Shown here: piece after piece, positions 52,746 to 60,834 of the stretch
Layout: every line of letters starts with the position of its first letter
Numbering within the stretch: position 1 is the first letter of the stretch
Origin: Streptomyces sp. LaPpAH-108
GTDB taxonomy: Bacteria > Actinomycetota > Actinomycetes > Streptomycetales > Streptomycetaceae
Direction of reading: 5' to 3'
NCBI RefSeq assembly: GCF_000373625.1
Contig: NZ_KB891997.1
Coordinates: forward strand, 372,001-436,000
DNA: 64,000 nt
Notes under the pieces: model-generated
The model's database searches: none
What the model saw: the letters and a program-made list of their open reading frames with translations, nothing else
What the model was told of the DNA's origin: nothing
Made by a program: the position numbers and the translations under genes

Positions 52746-53326
52746 GCGGACACCCCGAGACAGTCGCGCATCCGGATCAGCCCGTCGCGCAGCCGCGTCT
52801 TGACCGTGCCGAGCGGCAGCGCCAGCGCCTCCGCCACCTGGCGGTACGTCAGCCCCCGGTAGTAGGCCAGGGTCAGCGACTGCCGTTGAATCTCCGTCAG
52901 CGTACGCAGACACCGTCGCACCTGCTCCTGCTCCAGCCGGGTCTCCACCTGCTCGGTCACCTCGTCGTACTCGGGCGTACGGTCCAGCAGCGCCGCCCTG
53001 GTGTCGCGGGCAGCCGCCGCCTCGACCGAGCGCACCCGGTCGACGGCACGCCGGTGCGCGAGGGTGAGGATCCAGTTGATGGCGGTGCCCCGCTCGGGCC
53101 GGTAGCGCGGGGCCGTGCGCCACACCTCCACCAGCACGTCCTGCGCGACCTCCTCCGACTGCGCCCGGTCACGCAGCACCGCGCGGACCACTCCCAGGAC
53201 CGGCCCGGCGACGGTGTCGTAGACCGAGGCGAACGCCTCCTGGTCGCCCAGCGCCACCTCGTGCAGCAGCCGCTCCAGATCGGGCTCGGCCGCAGGGTTC
53301 CCGCCGATGTACACGGCTTCCTTCAC
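52742..53326 (-). CDS. ECF sigma factor (SigK-like)
   Basis: 194-aa sigma70-family factor. Region 2: GDQEAFASVYDTVAGPVLGVV and AEEVAQDVLVEVW-like EEVAQDVLVEVWRTAPRY, AINWILTLAHRRAVDRVRS. Region 4: LTEIQRQSLTLAYYRGLTYRQVAEALALPLGTVKTR shown by its YRGLTYRQVAEAL core. The GTG at 53326 has GGGAGG 7 nt upstream. It pairs with the RskA-type anti-sigma and faces the lipid-modification operon, which is a plausible target. A tandem repeat in its upstream region may be part of an autoregulated promoter. Confidence 0.93.
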   Translation of the reverse strand: MKEAVYIGGNPAAEPDLERLLHEVALGDQEAFASVYDTVAGPVLGVVRAVLRDRAQSEEVAQDVLVEVWRTAPRYRPERGTAINWILTLAHRRAVDRVRSVEAAAARDTRAALLDRTPEYDEVTEQVETRLEQEQVRRCLRTLTEIQRQSLTLAYYRGLTYRQVAEALALPLGTVKTRLRDGLIRMRDCLGVSA

Positions 53327-53375
53327 AACGGTCCTCCCAGAGCACGACGGGGCCCGGACCCGCCGCCCGTGACGA

Positions 53376-53395
53376 GTGCTTTCCCGTGCTTTCCC
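53376..53395 (-). repeat. Two tandem 10-bp repeats upstream of the sigma gene
   Basis: GTGCTTTCCC occurs twice head to tail (53376-53385, 53386-53395); on the sense strand of the sigma gene it reads GGGAAAGCAC twice, 50-70 bp before the start codon. It may be an operator or a duplicated -35 element. Confidence 0.6.
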
Positions 53396-53610
53396 GGCGG
53401 GCTCGGGCCATTCCGCCTCATGCCCCTACTTCGGCCCCGCAGGCGCCGTGGATGCACCCGGCGCCGGACGGCTCCGCGCACGTCACCCCGCAGGAGGACG
53501 CATCAGCGGACGAATTCAGGGAATCTGCCTCACACCTGTGGCCCGGCCGGGTCCGAGGGAACACGTCCAAGGGAACAGAGGACACACCGGACCACCGAGA
53601 GGACCTGGTC

Positions 53611-54096
53611 ATGAGCATCCCCAACGCAGAGACGGGCCGCCCCGGCGAGCCGCAGCGGGCGGCCACCGACCTCACCGCCGGCAGGACCGGCATCGGTGAA
53701 CCGGCCGCCACACGTGGCCGGACCTCCATCGCGGACGTGGTCGTCGTCAAGGTCGCCGGTACGGCCGCACGCGAGATACCCGGCGTGCACGCCATGGGCG
53801 GGGGACTGTCCCGCACCATCGGCGCGGTCCGCGACCGGGTGCCCGGCGGCGGCACGAACGTCGGCCGGGGCGTCAAGGCCGAGGTTGGTGAGAAGCAGAC
53901 CGCCATCGACCTCGCCCTGGTCGTGGAGTACGGCGTACCGATCGCCGAGGTGGCCCGCGATGTCCGCGAGAACGTGATCCACGCCGTGGAACGCATCACC
54001 GGACTGGAGGTCGTCGAGGTGAACATCGCCGTCGACGACGTGCACCTCCCCGAGGACGACGAACCCGAGCCGGAGAGCACGCCGCGTGTGGCGTGA
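53611..54096 (+). CDS. Asp23/Gls24 family envelope-stress protein
   Basis: 161 aa. GAGAGGA lies 7 nt before the ATG at 53611. After a Thr/Gly-rich N-terminus the Asp23 domain follows: SIADVVVVKVAGTAAREIPGV, HAMGGGLSRTIG, QTAIDLALVVEYGVPIAEVARDV (given as AIDLALVVEYGVPI), and HAVERITGLEVVEVNIAVDDV shown by ITGLEVVEVNIAVDDV. Acidic tail. In Gram-positive bacteria such proteins bind a membrane anchor (AmaP) and respond to alkaline or envelope stress. First of four or five co-oriented genes. Confidence 0.94.
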   Translation: MSIPNAETGRPGEPQRAATDLTAGRTGIGEPAATRGRTSIADVVVVKVAGTAAREIPGVHAMGGGLSRTIGAVRDRVPGGGTNVGRGVKAEVGEKQTAIDLALVVEYGVPIAEVARDVRENVIHAVERITGLEVVEVNIAVDDVHLPEDDEPEPESTPRVA

Positions 54097-54186
54097 CCCG
54101 GCACCGGCCCCGGCGGACCGAGCGGTCGCGGGTGGGAGCGACCGGCCCGGACGGCGACGACCGGCCGGACGAAGAGGAGACGGAAG

Positions 54187-54372
54187 ATGGACAGAGCGCT
54201 GATGGGAATGATCGCCGGCCTGGCGCTGGCGTTCGCGGGCTGGTTCGGCGGCTTCGGCGCGTTCGTGCTCGTGGCCGCGCTCGGCGCCCTCGGCTGGGCG
54301 GTGGGTCACTGGGTCGACGGCGGCGGTCGCGCCCGGGACCTGCGGGACTCCTTCCAGCGGGGCCGTCGATGA
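54187..54372 (+). CDS. Small two-helix membrane protein of the Gls24 cluster
   Basis: 61 aa, with AGAGGAGACGGAAG before the ATG. A glycine-rich hydrophobic hairpin (MGMIAGLALAFAGWFGGFGA and FVLVAALGALGWAVGHWVDG) is followed by a basic tail. It resembles the DUF2273-like small membrane proteins found between asp23/gls24 and amaP genes. It probably takes part in anchoring the Asp23 proteins. ATGA overlap with the next gene. Confidence 0.85.
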   Translation: MDRALMGMIAGLALAFAGWFGGFGAFVLVAALGALGWAVGHWVDGGGRARDLRDSFQRGRR

Positions 54373-55568
54373 CCGAGCCCCACCCCCGCGGCACCGCCGC
54401 GGTCTCGGAACAGGCCGTCCGCCGGATCGCCGGGCGGGCGGCCACCGAGGCCCACCCCGACGGTGCCGTACGCATCACCGGCAGCGCGGCCACCGTCCAC
54501 GGACGCCGCACCGAGGTCGCCCTCGACCTCGCCGTGCCCTACCCGGAGCCGCTGGCCCCGCTGGTCCGCCGTATCCAGGACCGGGTGACCGCCCGCACCG
54601 CCGAGCTGACCGGTCTCGACGTGTCCCGGCTCCGCATCGGCGTCACCACACTCACCCCGGCCTCCGGCCAGCTGGCGCCTGCGCCGCCCGACCCCGCACC
54701 GGCGTCGGCCGACACGCCCCGGACCGGCTCCCGGGCGCCCCGCCGCTGGTGGTCCCAGCGCCGCTTTCCGCTCGGCATCCTCGCCCTCCTCGCCACCCTG
54801 GCCTTCGGCTCCCTCGCCGCCGACCTGATCCTCGTCCACACCGGACACCGCCCGGCCGCCGCCTGGCGCACCGGCACCCTGCACTGGCTGTACGGCCACG
54901 GTCCCGGCGAACCCCTCGTCACCGCCGTAGGCACCTGCTGCGCCCTCCTCGGCGCCGTGCTGCTCGTCCTCGCCGTCACCCCCGGCCGCCGCAACCTCCT
55001 CACCACCGCCTCACCCGCCTCCGGCACCGACATCGCGCTGGACCGCTCGGCCGTCGCCGCCCTGCTCCGTGACGCCGCCACCGGAACCGACGGCGTCACC
55101 GGGGCGAGGACGCGTGTCCGACGCCGCCGCGCCACCGTCCGCGCCGACCTCGCCTCCGGCGACCGGACCACCGCCGAACTCCGGATCACCCAGGCCGCCG
55201 ACAACGCCCTGGCCGAGTGCGGACTGCGCCGCCCCCTGCGGCTACGGGTCACGGCCCGACCCCGACGGGGCTGGGCACCCGCCCCCGCCCCCGTGCTCGC
55301 CTGCGCGCCCCCTCCGAGTGTGGCGCTCGCGGCTGGCCCGGTGCCCGCTTCGGGCTCGGCTCCGGCTCCGGTTCCGGCTTCCGCGCCGGTTCCGGCAGCG
55401 GCCCCGGCCCTGGCACCGACTCCGGCTCCGGCGCCGGTTCCGGCAGCGGCTCCGGCTCCGGCCTCGGCCCCGACTTCGGGCCCGGCTGCGCCGCCCCCTC
55501 CGACGCCCGCCCCGTCAGCACCCCTCCCCACCCCGCCCACCCGCGCCCTCGCGGGAGGCGACCTCTGA
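54369..55568 (+). CDS. Asp23-like / DUF6286-type membrane protein with Ala-Pro repeat tail
   Basis: 399 aa. Residues 1 to about 100 repeat the Asp23 pattern (VSEQAVRRIAGRAATEA, VALDLAVPYPEPLAPLVRRIQ, LTGLDVSRLRIGVTTL); then two membrane helices near 135-155 and 180-205 (FPLGILALLATLAFGSLAAD and GTCCALLGAVLLVLAV) and an AmaP-like domain (IALDRSAVAALLRDAATGTDG). The last about 90 residues are Ala/Pro/Ser repeats such as PAPVPASAPVPAAAP, encoded by GGTTCCGGC-like repeats. Start coupled to the preceding gene; stop overlaps the next ATG by 1 bp. Confidence 0.85.
   Translation: MTEPHPRGTAAVSEQAVRRIAGRAATEAHPDGAVRITGSAATVHGRRTEVALDLAVPYPEPLAPLVRRIQDRVTARTAELTGLDVSRLRIGVTTLTPASGQLAPAPPDPAPASADTPRTGSRAPRRWWSQRRFPLGILALLATLAFGSLAADLILVHTGHRPAAAWRTGTLHWLYGHGPGEPLVTAVGTCCALLGAVLLVLAVTPGRRNLLTTASPASGTDIALDRSAVAALLRDAATGTDGVTGARTRVRRRRATVRADLASGDRTTAELRITQAADNALAECGLRRPLRLRVTARPRRGWAPAPAPVLACAPPPSVALAAGPVPASGSAPAPVPASAPVPAAAPALAPTPAPAPVPAAAPAPASAPTSGPAAPPPPTPAPSAPLPTPPTRALAGGDL
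55321..55500 (+). repeat. Low-complexity Ala/Pro-coding repeats
   Basis: Repeating CCGGCTCCGGTTCCGGC-like hexamer units encode the (A/P/S)n tail of the preceding membrane protein. The same DNA is repetitive in all frames, so open frames there on either strand are not meaningful. Confidence 0.7.
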
Positions 55569-56137
55569 TGCAGACCCTCCGCTCCTTCCTCAACCGCACC
55601 GTCCTCGCCCTCACCGGTCTGACCCTGCTGGTGGGCGGTTCCGGGCTCGCGCTGAGCGGTACTCCGGCCGCCGGACGGCTGCCCGTACCGCCCGCCCACC
55701 ACGCGTTCCTGACCAGCGCCCGCCTCGTCGGACTGCGGGCGCAGGGCTGGTGGGCGCCCGGTGTCATGGCCGGGTCGTTCGCCGCCACCGCGCTGTGCGC
55801 GCTGTGGTGCGCCCGGCAGTTCAGCGTCGGCGGCGGCTCCCTGCTGCCACTGCCCGGCACCACCGGTGCCCTCCGCACCCGGGCCCTGGAGGACGCGCTC
55901 AACCATGACGCGGCGGCCCTGCACGGCGTCGCCCGCTGCCGCACCCGGGTGTTCGTCTCGCGCGGACGGCTCACGGTCCGGCTGCATCTGTGGCTCCAGC
56001 CGGGGACCACCCCCGCCGCCGTGCTGCCCGGCCTGACCCGGCTGATCGGACGCGCCGAGACCGCCACCGCCCCCTGTACCGTCCACAGCCGAGTCCGGCT
56101 CAGCCACCGATCCCACCGGGTACCGCATGTCCGTTGA
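55568..56137 (+). CDS. amaP: AmaP-like alkaline-shock membrane-anchor protein
   Basis: 189 aa. Two N-terminal membrane helices (VLALTGLTLLVGGSGLALSG and PGVMAGSFAATALCALWCA) separated by a short outer loop, then a cytoplasmic domain (LRTRALEDALNHDAAALHGVA, RVFVSRGRLTVRLHLWLQPG) of the AmaP type that recruits Asp23 to the membrane. The order gls24, small membrane protein, second Asp23-like protein, amaP is the usual actinobacterial cluster. It overlaps the next gene by 11 bp. Confidence 0.85.
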   Translation: MQTLRSFLNRTVLALTGLTLLVGGSGLALSGTPAAGRLPVPPAHHAFLTSARLVGLRAQGWWAPGVMAGSFAATALCALWCARQFSVGGGSLLPLPGTTGALRTRALEDALNHDAAALHGVARCRTRVFVSRGRLTVRLHLWLQPGTTPAAVLPGLTRLIGRAETATAPCTVHSRVRLSHRSHRVPHVR

Positions 56138-57023
56138 ACCCCAGGCGCCCGACGCCTCCCGCCTCCGCACCGTCCTCGCTCCCCGGGCCGCCACCTGGGG
56201 AGCCGCGCTGCGCCGCACCCCGGTGTCCATGTGGCGGGACGACGTGTCCGACCACGCCGCCGCCCTGACCTACTACGCGATCCTGACCGTGCTGCCCGCC
56301 ATGCTCGTCACGGTCATCGCCACCACGCTGATCAGCCCCGGCACGGCCGAGCGGTTCATCGCCCAGGTCGCGGCGTACGCCCCCGCCGAATCCGGCGGCG
56401 AACTCCGCGACACGCTGGCCCGGATGCTGCGCACCGACTCGGCGGCCTGGCCCCTGCTCGTCACCGGAACCGCCAGCGCCCTGTGGTCCGCCTCCAGCTA
56501 TCTGGCCGTCTTCCGGCGCGCGCTGCACCGGATGTACCGCATGGAGGACCGGCGCTCGCCCTGGCGGCGCGCGCACCGCATCGTCCTGACCGCGCTGGCC
56601 CTGCTCGGCCTGCTCGTCGCGGGCCCGCTGGTCCTGCTGCTCACCGGCCCCGGCGCGGAGGCCGTCGGCTCCTTCCTCGGTCTCGGTGCCACGGCGGCCC
56701 TGGTCTGGAGGCTGCTGCGCTGGCCGCTGCTGCTCGGCCTGGCCGTCGTCCTCGTCGTGATCGTCTTCCGTACCGGCCCGGCGCCCGCCCGCTCGCGCAG
56801 GCACTCGCTGCCCGGCGGCATCCTCGCGGCGGGCCTATGGCTCACCGCCTCGGGTGCCTTCGCCCTGTATGCCTCCGCTCTGGGCACCTACAGCCGTCTT
56901 TACGGCTCTCTCGCCGGGTCCGTGGTCTTTCTGATCTGGCTGTGGCTGTCCAACCTGGCGCTGCTCACCGGCGCGCAGTTCACCGCCGAACTGAACAAGG
57001 CCGAGCCGGGACCGGCCGGCTGA
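56127..57023 (+). CDS. YihY/BrkB family membrane protein
   Basis: 298 aa with about six membrane helices. Family segments: HAAALTYYAILTVLPAMLVTV shown by AALTYYAILTVLPAML near residue 45, GTASALWSASSYLAVFRRALH, PLVLLLTGPGAEAVG, PGGILAAGLWLTASGAFALY, YGSLAGSVVFLIWLWLSNLALLTGAQF (shown by GSLAGSVVFLIWLWLSN). It keeps the full YihY pattern, unlike the tail-extended paralogue at 42790-43722. It ends the Gls24 cluster; the 11-bp overlap suggests cotranscription and a link to envelope maintenance. Confidence 0.92.
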   Translation: MSVEPQAPDASRLRTVLAPRAATWGAALRRTPVSMWRDDVSDHAAALTYYAILTVLPAMLVTVIATTLISPGTAERFIAQVAAYAPAESGGELRDTLARMLRTDSAAWPLLVTGTASALWSASSYLAVFRRALHRMYRMEDRRSPWRRAHRIVLTALALLGLLVAGPLVLLLTGPGAEAVGSFLGLGATAALVWRLLRWPLLLGLAVVLVVIVFRTGPAPARSRRHSLPGGILAAGLWLTASGAFALYASALGTYSRLYGSLAGSVVFLIWLWLSNLALLTGAQFTAELNKAEPGPAG

Positions 57024-57254
57024 GCGCGGGCGTCTGCGGGCCGGATCGAGCAGATGCCCCGCGACGCCGCCGAGGACCAGCCCTGCCGCGATCAGCAGTG
57101 CCTCCGCCAGCACGATCCCCGCTGCCAGCAGCACACCTCCGACGATCAGCACCCACCAGTACCACGCACGGTGGGGCGGGCGACGGACGCGTGCGCCGGG
57201 CGAGAACCGCGGAGCGGCACGGCCGAGCAGCGCCTCGTGGTCGTACGGGGTCAT
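56835..57254 (-). CDS. Small membrane protein with antisense-overlapping tail
   Basis: 139 aa from the ATG at 57254, which has GAGGAGG 4-5 nt upstream. The N-terminal 75 residues look genuine: MTPYDHEALLGRAAPRFSPG, then one or two membrane spans (WYWWVLIVGGVLLAAGIVLA, LLIAAGLVLGGVAGHLL). The remaining about 60 residues are read antisense through the 3' end of the YihY gene and are Gln/Gly/Arg-rich, unlike a folded domain. The tail may be an artefact of a lost stop codon. No function is recognised. Confidence 0.5.
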   Translation of the reverse strand: MTPYDHEALLGRAAPRFSPGARVRRPPHRAWYWWVLIVGGVLLAAGIVLAEALLIAAGLVLGGVAGHLLDPARRRPRSAGRSRLGLVQFGGELRAGEQRQVGQPQPDQKDHGPGERAVKTAVGAQSGGIQGEGTRGGEP

Positions 57255-57612
57255 GACTCCTCCTCGCCTCACGCCTGCCGGTCGGTCCTGTACGCGGATC
57301 TCCGCGCACCACCAGGATTCGCCCCGGCCACCCTCCGCCACCATCGGGTACGACCCCCATTCGTCCCGGAGCCCGGCCCTCACCGCCTCAGGGACGCGGC
57401 GCCGGGCGGCCACTCGTGTGGGGGACAGCCGTGGGGAGCAGTCCCGATCCCCGGATGGGGGCCGCCACGGATGGCGGCCCGTCCGGCCCGCACCCACGCT
57501 GGACGATGAGGCCCCCCATCAGCGCCCGAGCGCGCCCCCGAGCAACCCTGAGACCGAACCCTGAGAAACCCGGACGGCCCCCGACCACGAGCCCCGGAGG
57601 AGGTGCCCCGCG
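57255..57612. other. Intergenic region between small membrane protein and two-component operon
   Basis: 358 bp between divergent genes. I see no credible coding frame, tRNA or strong hairpin. The right end carries the ribosome site GGAGGAGG (57595-57602) of the histidine kinase. Promoters of both flanking genes are expected here, but no clear -35/-10 pair is visible. Confidence 0.4.
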
Positions 57613-58581
57613 ATGCCCCTGTTCTGGCGGATCTTCCTGCTCAACGCCGCCGTCCTCGTCGCGGCTGCCGCCCTGCTGCTCGGCCCCGTCACCGTCTCCA
57701 CCCCCGTCCTGCTCACCGAGGCCGCGATCCTCACCGCCGGACTCGCGGCCATGCTCGTCGCCAACGCCGTCCTGCTGCGCATCAACCTCGCCCCGCTGCA
57801 GCGCCTCAGCCGCGCCATGACCACGGCCGACCTGCTGCGCCCCGGCGTACGGCCGCCGGTCGGCGGGCACGGCGAGATCGCCGAGCTGATCACCGTCTTC
57901 AACGCCATGCTCGACCGGCTGGAGGACGAGCGGGCCACCAGCAGCGCCCGCGCCCTCTCCGCCCAGGAGGCCGAACGCCACCGCGTGGCCCAGGAACTCC
58001 ACGACGAGGTCGGCCAGACCCTCACCGCCGTCCTGCTCGAACTCAACCGCGCCGCCCGCCAGGCCCCGCCCGGACTGCGCGAGGAGCTTCAGCAGGTGCA
58101 GGAGACCACCCGGGCCGGACTCGACGAGGTCCGCCGCATCGCCCGCCGACTGCGCCCCGGCGTCCTGGACGAACTCGGTCTGACCAGCGCCCTCAAGGCC
58201 CTTGCCGCCGAGTTCTCCGGACCCGGCCTCACCGTGCGCCACCAGCTGGGCACCGACCTGCCCCCGCTCGGTCACGAGAGCGAACTCGTCCTTTACCGCG
58301 TCGCCCAGGAAGGGCTCACCAACGTCGCCCGGCACGCCCGCGCCCACCACGCCGAACTCACCCTCAAGCAGACCCCCGCAGGAGTCGAGCTGCGCGTGCG
58401 CGACGACGGACACGGCACCGGCGGCGCACCCGAAGGCGCGGGCCTGCGCGGGATGCGGGAACGCGCGCTGCTCATCGGCGCCGACCTGGCCGTGGGCCCG
58501 GGCCCGGGCGGCGACGGCACCGAAGTCCTCCTCACCGTCCCCGTCCGCAGCCACCGTCCCCGTCCGGAGCCGCTGCCATGA
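57613..58581 (+). CDS. NarL-type sensor histidine kinase
   Basis: 322 aa. Two N-terminal membrane helices (IFLLNAAVLVAAAALLLG and LLTEAAILTAGLAAMLVANAV) enclose only a few outer residues, so sensing is probably in the membrane. A HAMP domain (about 55-108) is followed by HisKA_3 with phospho-acceptor His130 in AQELHDEVGQTL and a HATPase domain (LYRVAQEGLTNVARHARA, RVRDDGHG, EGAGLRGMRERA). It is coupled by ATGA overlap to its response regulator. The signal is unknown. Confidence 0.95.
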   Translation: MPLFWRIFLLNAAVLVAAAALLLGPVTVSTPVLLTEAAILTAGLAAMLVANAVLLRINLAPLQRLSRAMTTADLLRPGVRPPVGGHGEIAELITVFNAMLDRLEDERATSSARALSAQEAERHRVAQELHDEVGQTLTAVLLELNRAARQAPPGLREELQQVQETTRAGLDEVRRIARRLRPGVLDELGLTSALKALAAEFSGPGLTVRHQLGTDLPPLGHESELVLYRVAQEGLTNVARHARAHHAELTLKQTPAGVELRVRDDGHGTGGAPEGAGLRGMRERALLIGADLAVGPGPGGDGTEVLLTVPVRSHRPRPEPLP

Positions 58582-59237
58582 CCGACCCGGCCCCCACCCG
58601 CATCCTGCTCGCCGACGACCACGCGCTGGTACGGCGCGGGGTCCGCCTCATCCTGGAGGGCGAACCCGACCTCACCGTCGTCGCCGAGGCGGACGATGGC
58701 GCAGAAGCCCTGGCCCAGGCCCGCGAACTCCGGCCCGACCTGGCCGTCCTCGACATCGCGATGCCCCGCCTCACCGGCCTCCAGGCCGCCCGCGAGCTGT
58801 CCCGCACCCAGCCGGAGACCCGCATCCTCATCCTGACGATGTACGACAACGAGCAGTTCTTCTTCGAGGCCCTGGCCGCCGGTGCCTCCGGCTACGTCCT
58901 CAAGTCCGTGGCCGACCGTGACCTGGTCGAGGCATGCCGCGCCACCATGCGCGGCGAGCCCTTCCTCTACCCCGGCGCCGTCAACGCCCTCATCCGCGAC
59001 TACCTCGACCGGGTGCGGGACGGCCGCACCCTGCCCTCCCGCATGATCACCGGCCGGGAGGAGGAGATCCTCAAGCTCGTCGCCGAGGGCCACACCTCGC
59101 AGCAGATCGCCGACATCCTGGTCATCAGCCCCAAGACCGTCGAACGCCATCGCGCCAACCTGCTCCAGAAACTCGGCCTCAAGGACCGCCTGGAACTCAC
59201 CCGCTACGCCATCCGCGTCGGCCTGATCGAGCCCTGA
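58578..59237 (+). CDS. LuxR/NarL-family response regulator
   Basis: 219 aa. The receiver domain (about 1-125) has the acidic pocket ADDH near residue 12, phospho-acceptor Asp59 in LAVLDIAMPRL, and the conserved Lys in GYVLKSVADRDL. The C-terminal helix-turn-helix (about 152-215) reads LTGREEEILKLVAEG-like MITGREEEILKLVAEGH, SQQIADILVISPKTVERHR. Cognate to the preceding kinase. The targets are unknown; the divergently placed antiporter gene ends just downstream on the other strand. Confidence 0.95.
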   Translation: MTDPAPTRILLADDHALVRRGVRLILEGEPDLTVVAEADDGAEALAQARELRPDLAVLDIAMPRLTGLQAARELSRTQPETRILILTMYDNEQFFFEALAAGASGYVLKSVADRDLVEACRATMRGEPFLYPGAVNALIRDYLDRVRDGRTLPSRMITGREEEILKLVAEGHTSQQIADILVISPKTVERHRANLLQKLGLKDRLELTRYAIRVGLIEP

Positions 59238-59245
59238 CCCCACGC

Positions 59246-60553
59246 CTATCGCTCGGCATCGACGCCCACGGTCTCCGCCGACGACTCCTCCGCAGAGGCC
59301 CGGCTCTCGCCGTACGCGCGCGTGTCCGTCACTTCTGCCGCCTCCGCCACTTCCACCGGCTCGGCGGTCTCCACGGGCCGCCCCGCGAAACCGAGCGCGC
59401 CGAGGACCCGGGCGAGCAGATGCGCCCGGGCCGCGATCACCGGTCCGAGCACGGCCAGTACGAGCACGTACCCGGCGATGAACGACGGCAGCCGCCCGTC
59501 CAGGCCCGCGCCCACCGCCATGGCGGCCAGGATCAGCGCGAACTCCCCGCGCGCCACCAGGGTCGTCGCGATGTCGGCGGCATGCTCGGGGCCGTAGCCG
59601 TAGGAGCGGGCGACGAGCAGTCCGGCGATGATGTTCATGACGATGGTGAGAGCGGCTGCCGCGGCGACCGGACCGGCCACGGAGGCCAGCCGGGCGGGGT
59701 CCAGGGCCAGTCCGAAGGCGAAGAAGAAGATCGCCGCGAAGGCGTCGCGCAGCGGATGCACCAGCTGCCGGATGCGCGGCCCGGACGAGGTGCCTGCCAG
59801 GATCAGGCCCACCATGAACGCGCCGATGGCGTCCGCGACCCCCAGCAGCTCGGAGACCCCGGCGACCAGGACGGCCGCGCCGAGGAAGCTGATCACCAGC
59901 AGTTCGTTGTCCCGGACCCGGATCAGGCGGCCGACCAGCCGTGTGCCGTAGCGGGCGGCGACCGCCAGCACCAGCAGGAACGCGAACGCCTTCGCCGCCT
60001 GGAGGATCGTCTCCGTGACGCCCTCGGCGCCGCCGATGACCGGCTGGAGCGCCGCGAGATACAGCGCCAGGAACAGGTCCTCGACCACGATCACGCCGAG
60101 GATCAGCCGGGTCTCCGGGCGGCTGATCCGGCCCAGATCGATGAGGATCTTGGTGACGATGGCGGAGGAGGAGATGCCGAGCACACCGGCCAGCACCAGC
60201 GCCTCCCGCGCACCCCAGTCGAGCGCGAAGCCGAAGCCGAGGCCCGCGCCGACGTTCAGCAGCAGATAGATCCCGCCCGCCGTCAGCAGCCGTCTGCCGC
60301 CCCGCCGCAGGTCTTTGAGCTGGAACTCCAGCCCCAGGTAGAACAGCAGCAGCACGAGCCCCAGCGCGGACAGCATCTCGAAGTCGTGCGGGTCCGACAC
60401 CAGGACCAGACCGGGGGTGTGCGGACCGAGCAGCAGACCGGCCAGCATGAACAGCGGGATCGTCGGCACGCCGATCTTGGCGCCGAGGCGGGCGAGGAAC
60501 GCGGCGGCCAGGAAGGCGCCGCCCATGGCGAGCAGGGCATCGGCATGTCCCAC
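59246..60553 (-). CDS. CPA2-family cation:proton antiporter (KefB-like membrane domain)
   Basis: 435 aa with about twelve helices. The GTG at 60553 has GGGGAAGG 9 nt upstream. Family segments: LGPHTPGLVLVSDPHDFEMLSALGLVLLLFYLGLEF shown by LGLVLLLFYLGLEF, GISSSAIVTKILIDLGRI, LGVIVVEDLFLALYLAAL (with the conserved VxEDL), LVARGEFALILAAMAV. No RCK/TrkA-N domain follows; the C-terminus is an acidic Glu/Ala/Val-rich tail. It probably exchanges K+ or Na+ for H+. It converges on the two-component operon with an 8-bp gap. Confidence 0.93.
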   Translation of the reverse strand: MGHADALLAMGGAFLAAAFLARLGAKIGVPTIPLFMLAGLLLGPHTPGLVLVSDPHDFEMLSALGLVLLLFYLGLEFQLKDLRRGGRRLLTAGGIYLLLNVGAGLGFGFALDWGAREALVLAGVLGISSSAIVTKILIDLGRISRPETRLILGVIVVEDLFLALYLAALQPVIGGAEGVTETILQAAKAFAFLLVLAVAARYGTRLVGRLIRVRDNELLVISFLGAAVLVAGVSELLGVADAIGAFMVGLILAGTSSGPRIRQLVHPLRDAFAAIFFFAFGLALDPARLASVAGPVAAAAALTIVMNIIAGLLVARSYGYGPEHAADIATTLVARGEFALILAAMAVGAGLDGRLPSFIAGYVLVLAVLGPVIAARAHLLARVLGALGFAGRPVETAEPVEVAEAAEVTDTRAYGESRASAEESSAETVGVDAER

Positions 60554-60834
60554 GGGCCACCGCCTTCCCCTGGGTCGAGGTCAGGTGTCATGACACGGTC
60601 GCACGGGCCGCGCGGCGCCCACCATCGGTGCCGGCACCCATTTACGGCAGGTACGACACCCATCTCTGCGGGGAGCCACGACACCCGTCCGGCCGAACGC
60701 GCCGCCACCTCACCCCCGCAACTCCCGCACCCCGTCCGGCGAACGCCCCACGACGAATTGCCGACCCGTGCCGCCCGTGTTTCGTTGGGTGCTGAGCGTT
60801 CCCGCCCGGGGGCGCACGGCCGGCTGGAGGAACA

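Noticed and set aside
53327..53610. Small plus-strand frames between the sigma gene and the Gls24 gene
   Set aside because: They are upstream extensions of the Gls24 frame or unrelated short frames without ribosome sites. The ATG at 53611 is strongly supported.
55249..56067. Minus-strand open frame opposite the AmaP-like gene
   Set aside because: It reads through the Ala/Pro repeat DNA and shows only Pro/Glu/Arg low complexity, with no motif. The plus-strand gene has membrane helices and proper coupling.
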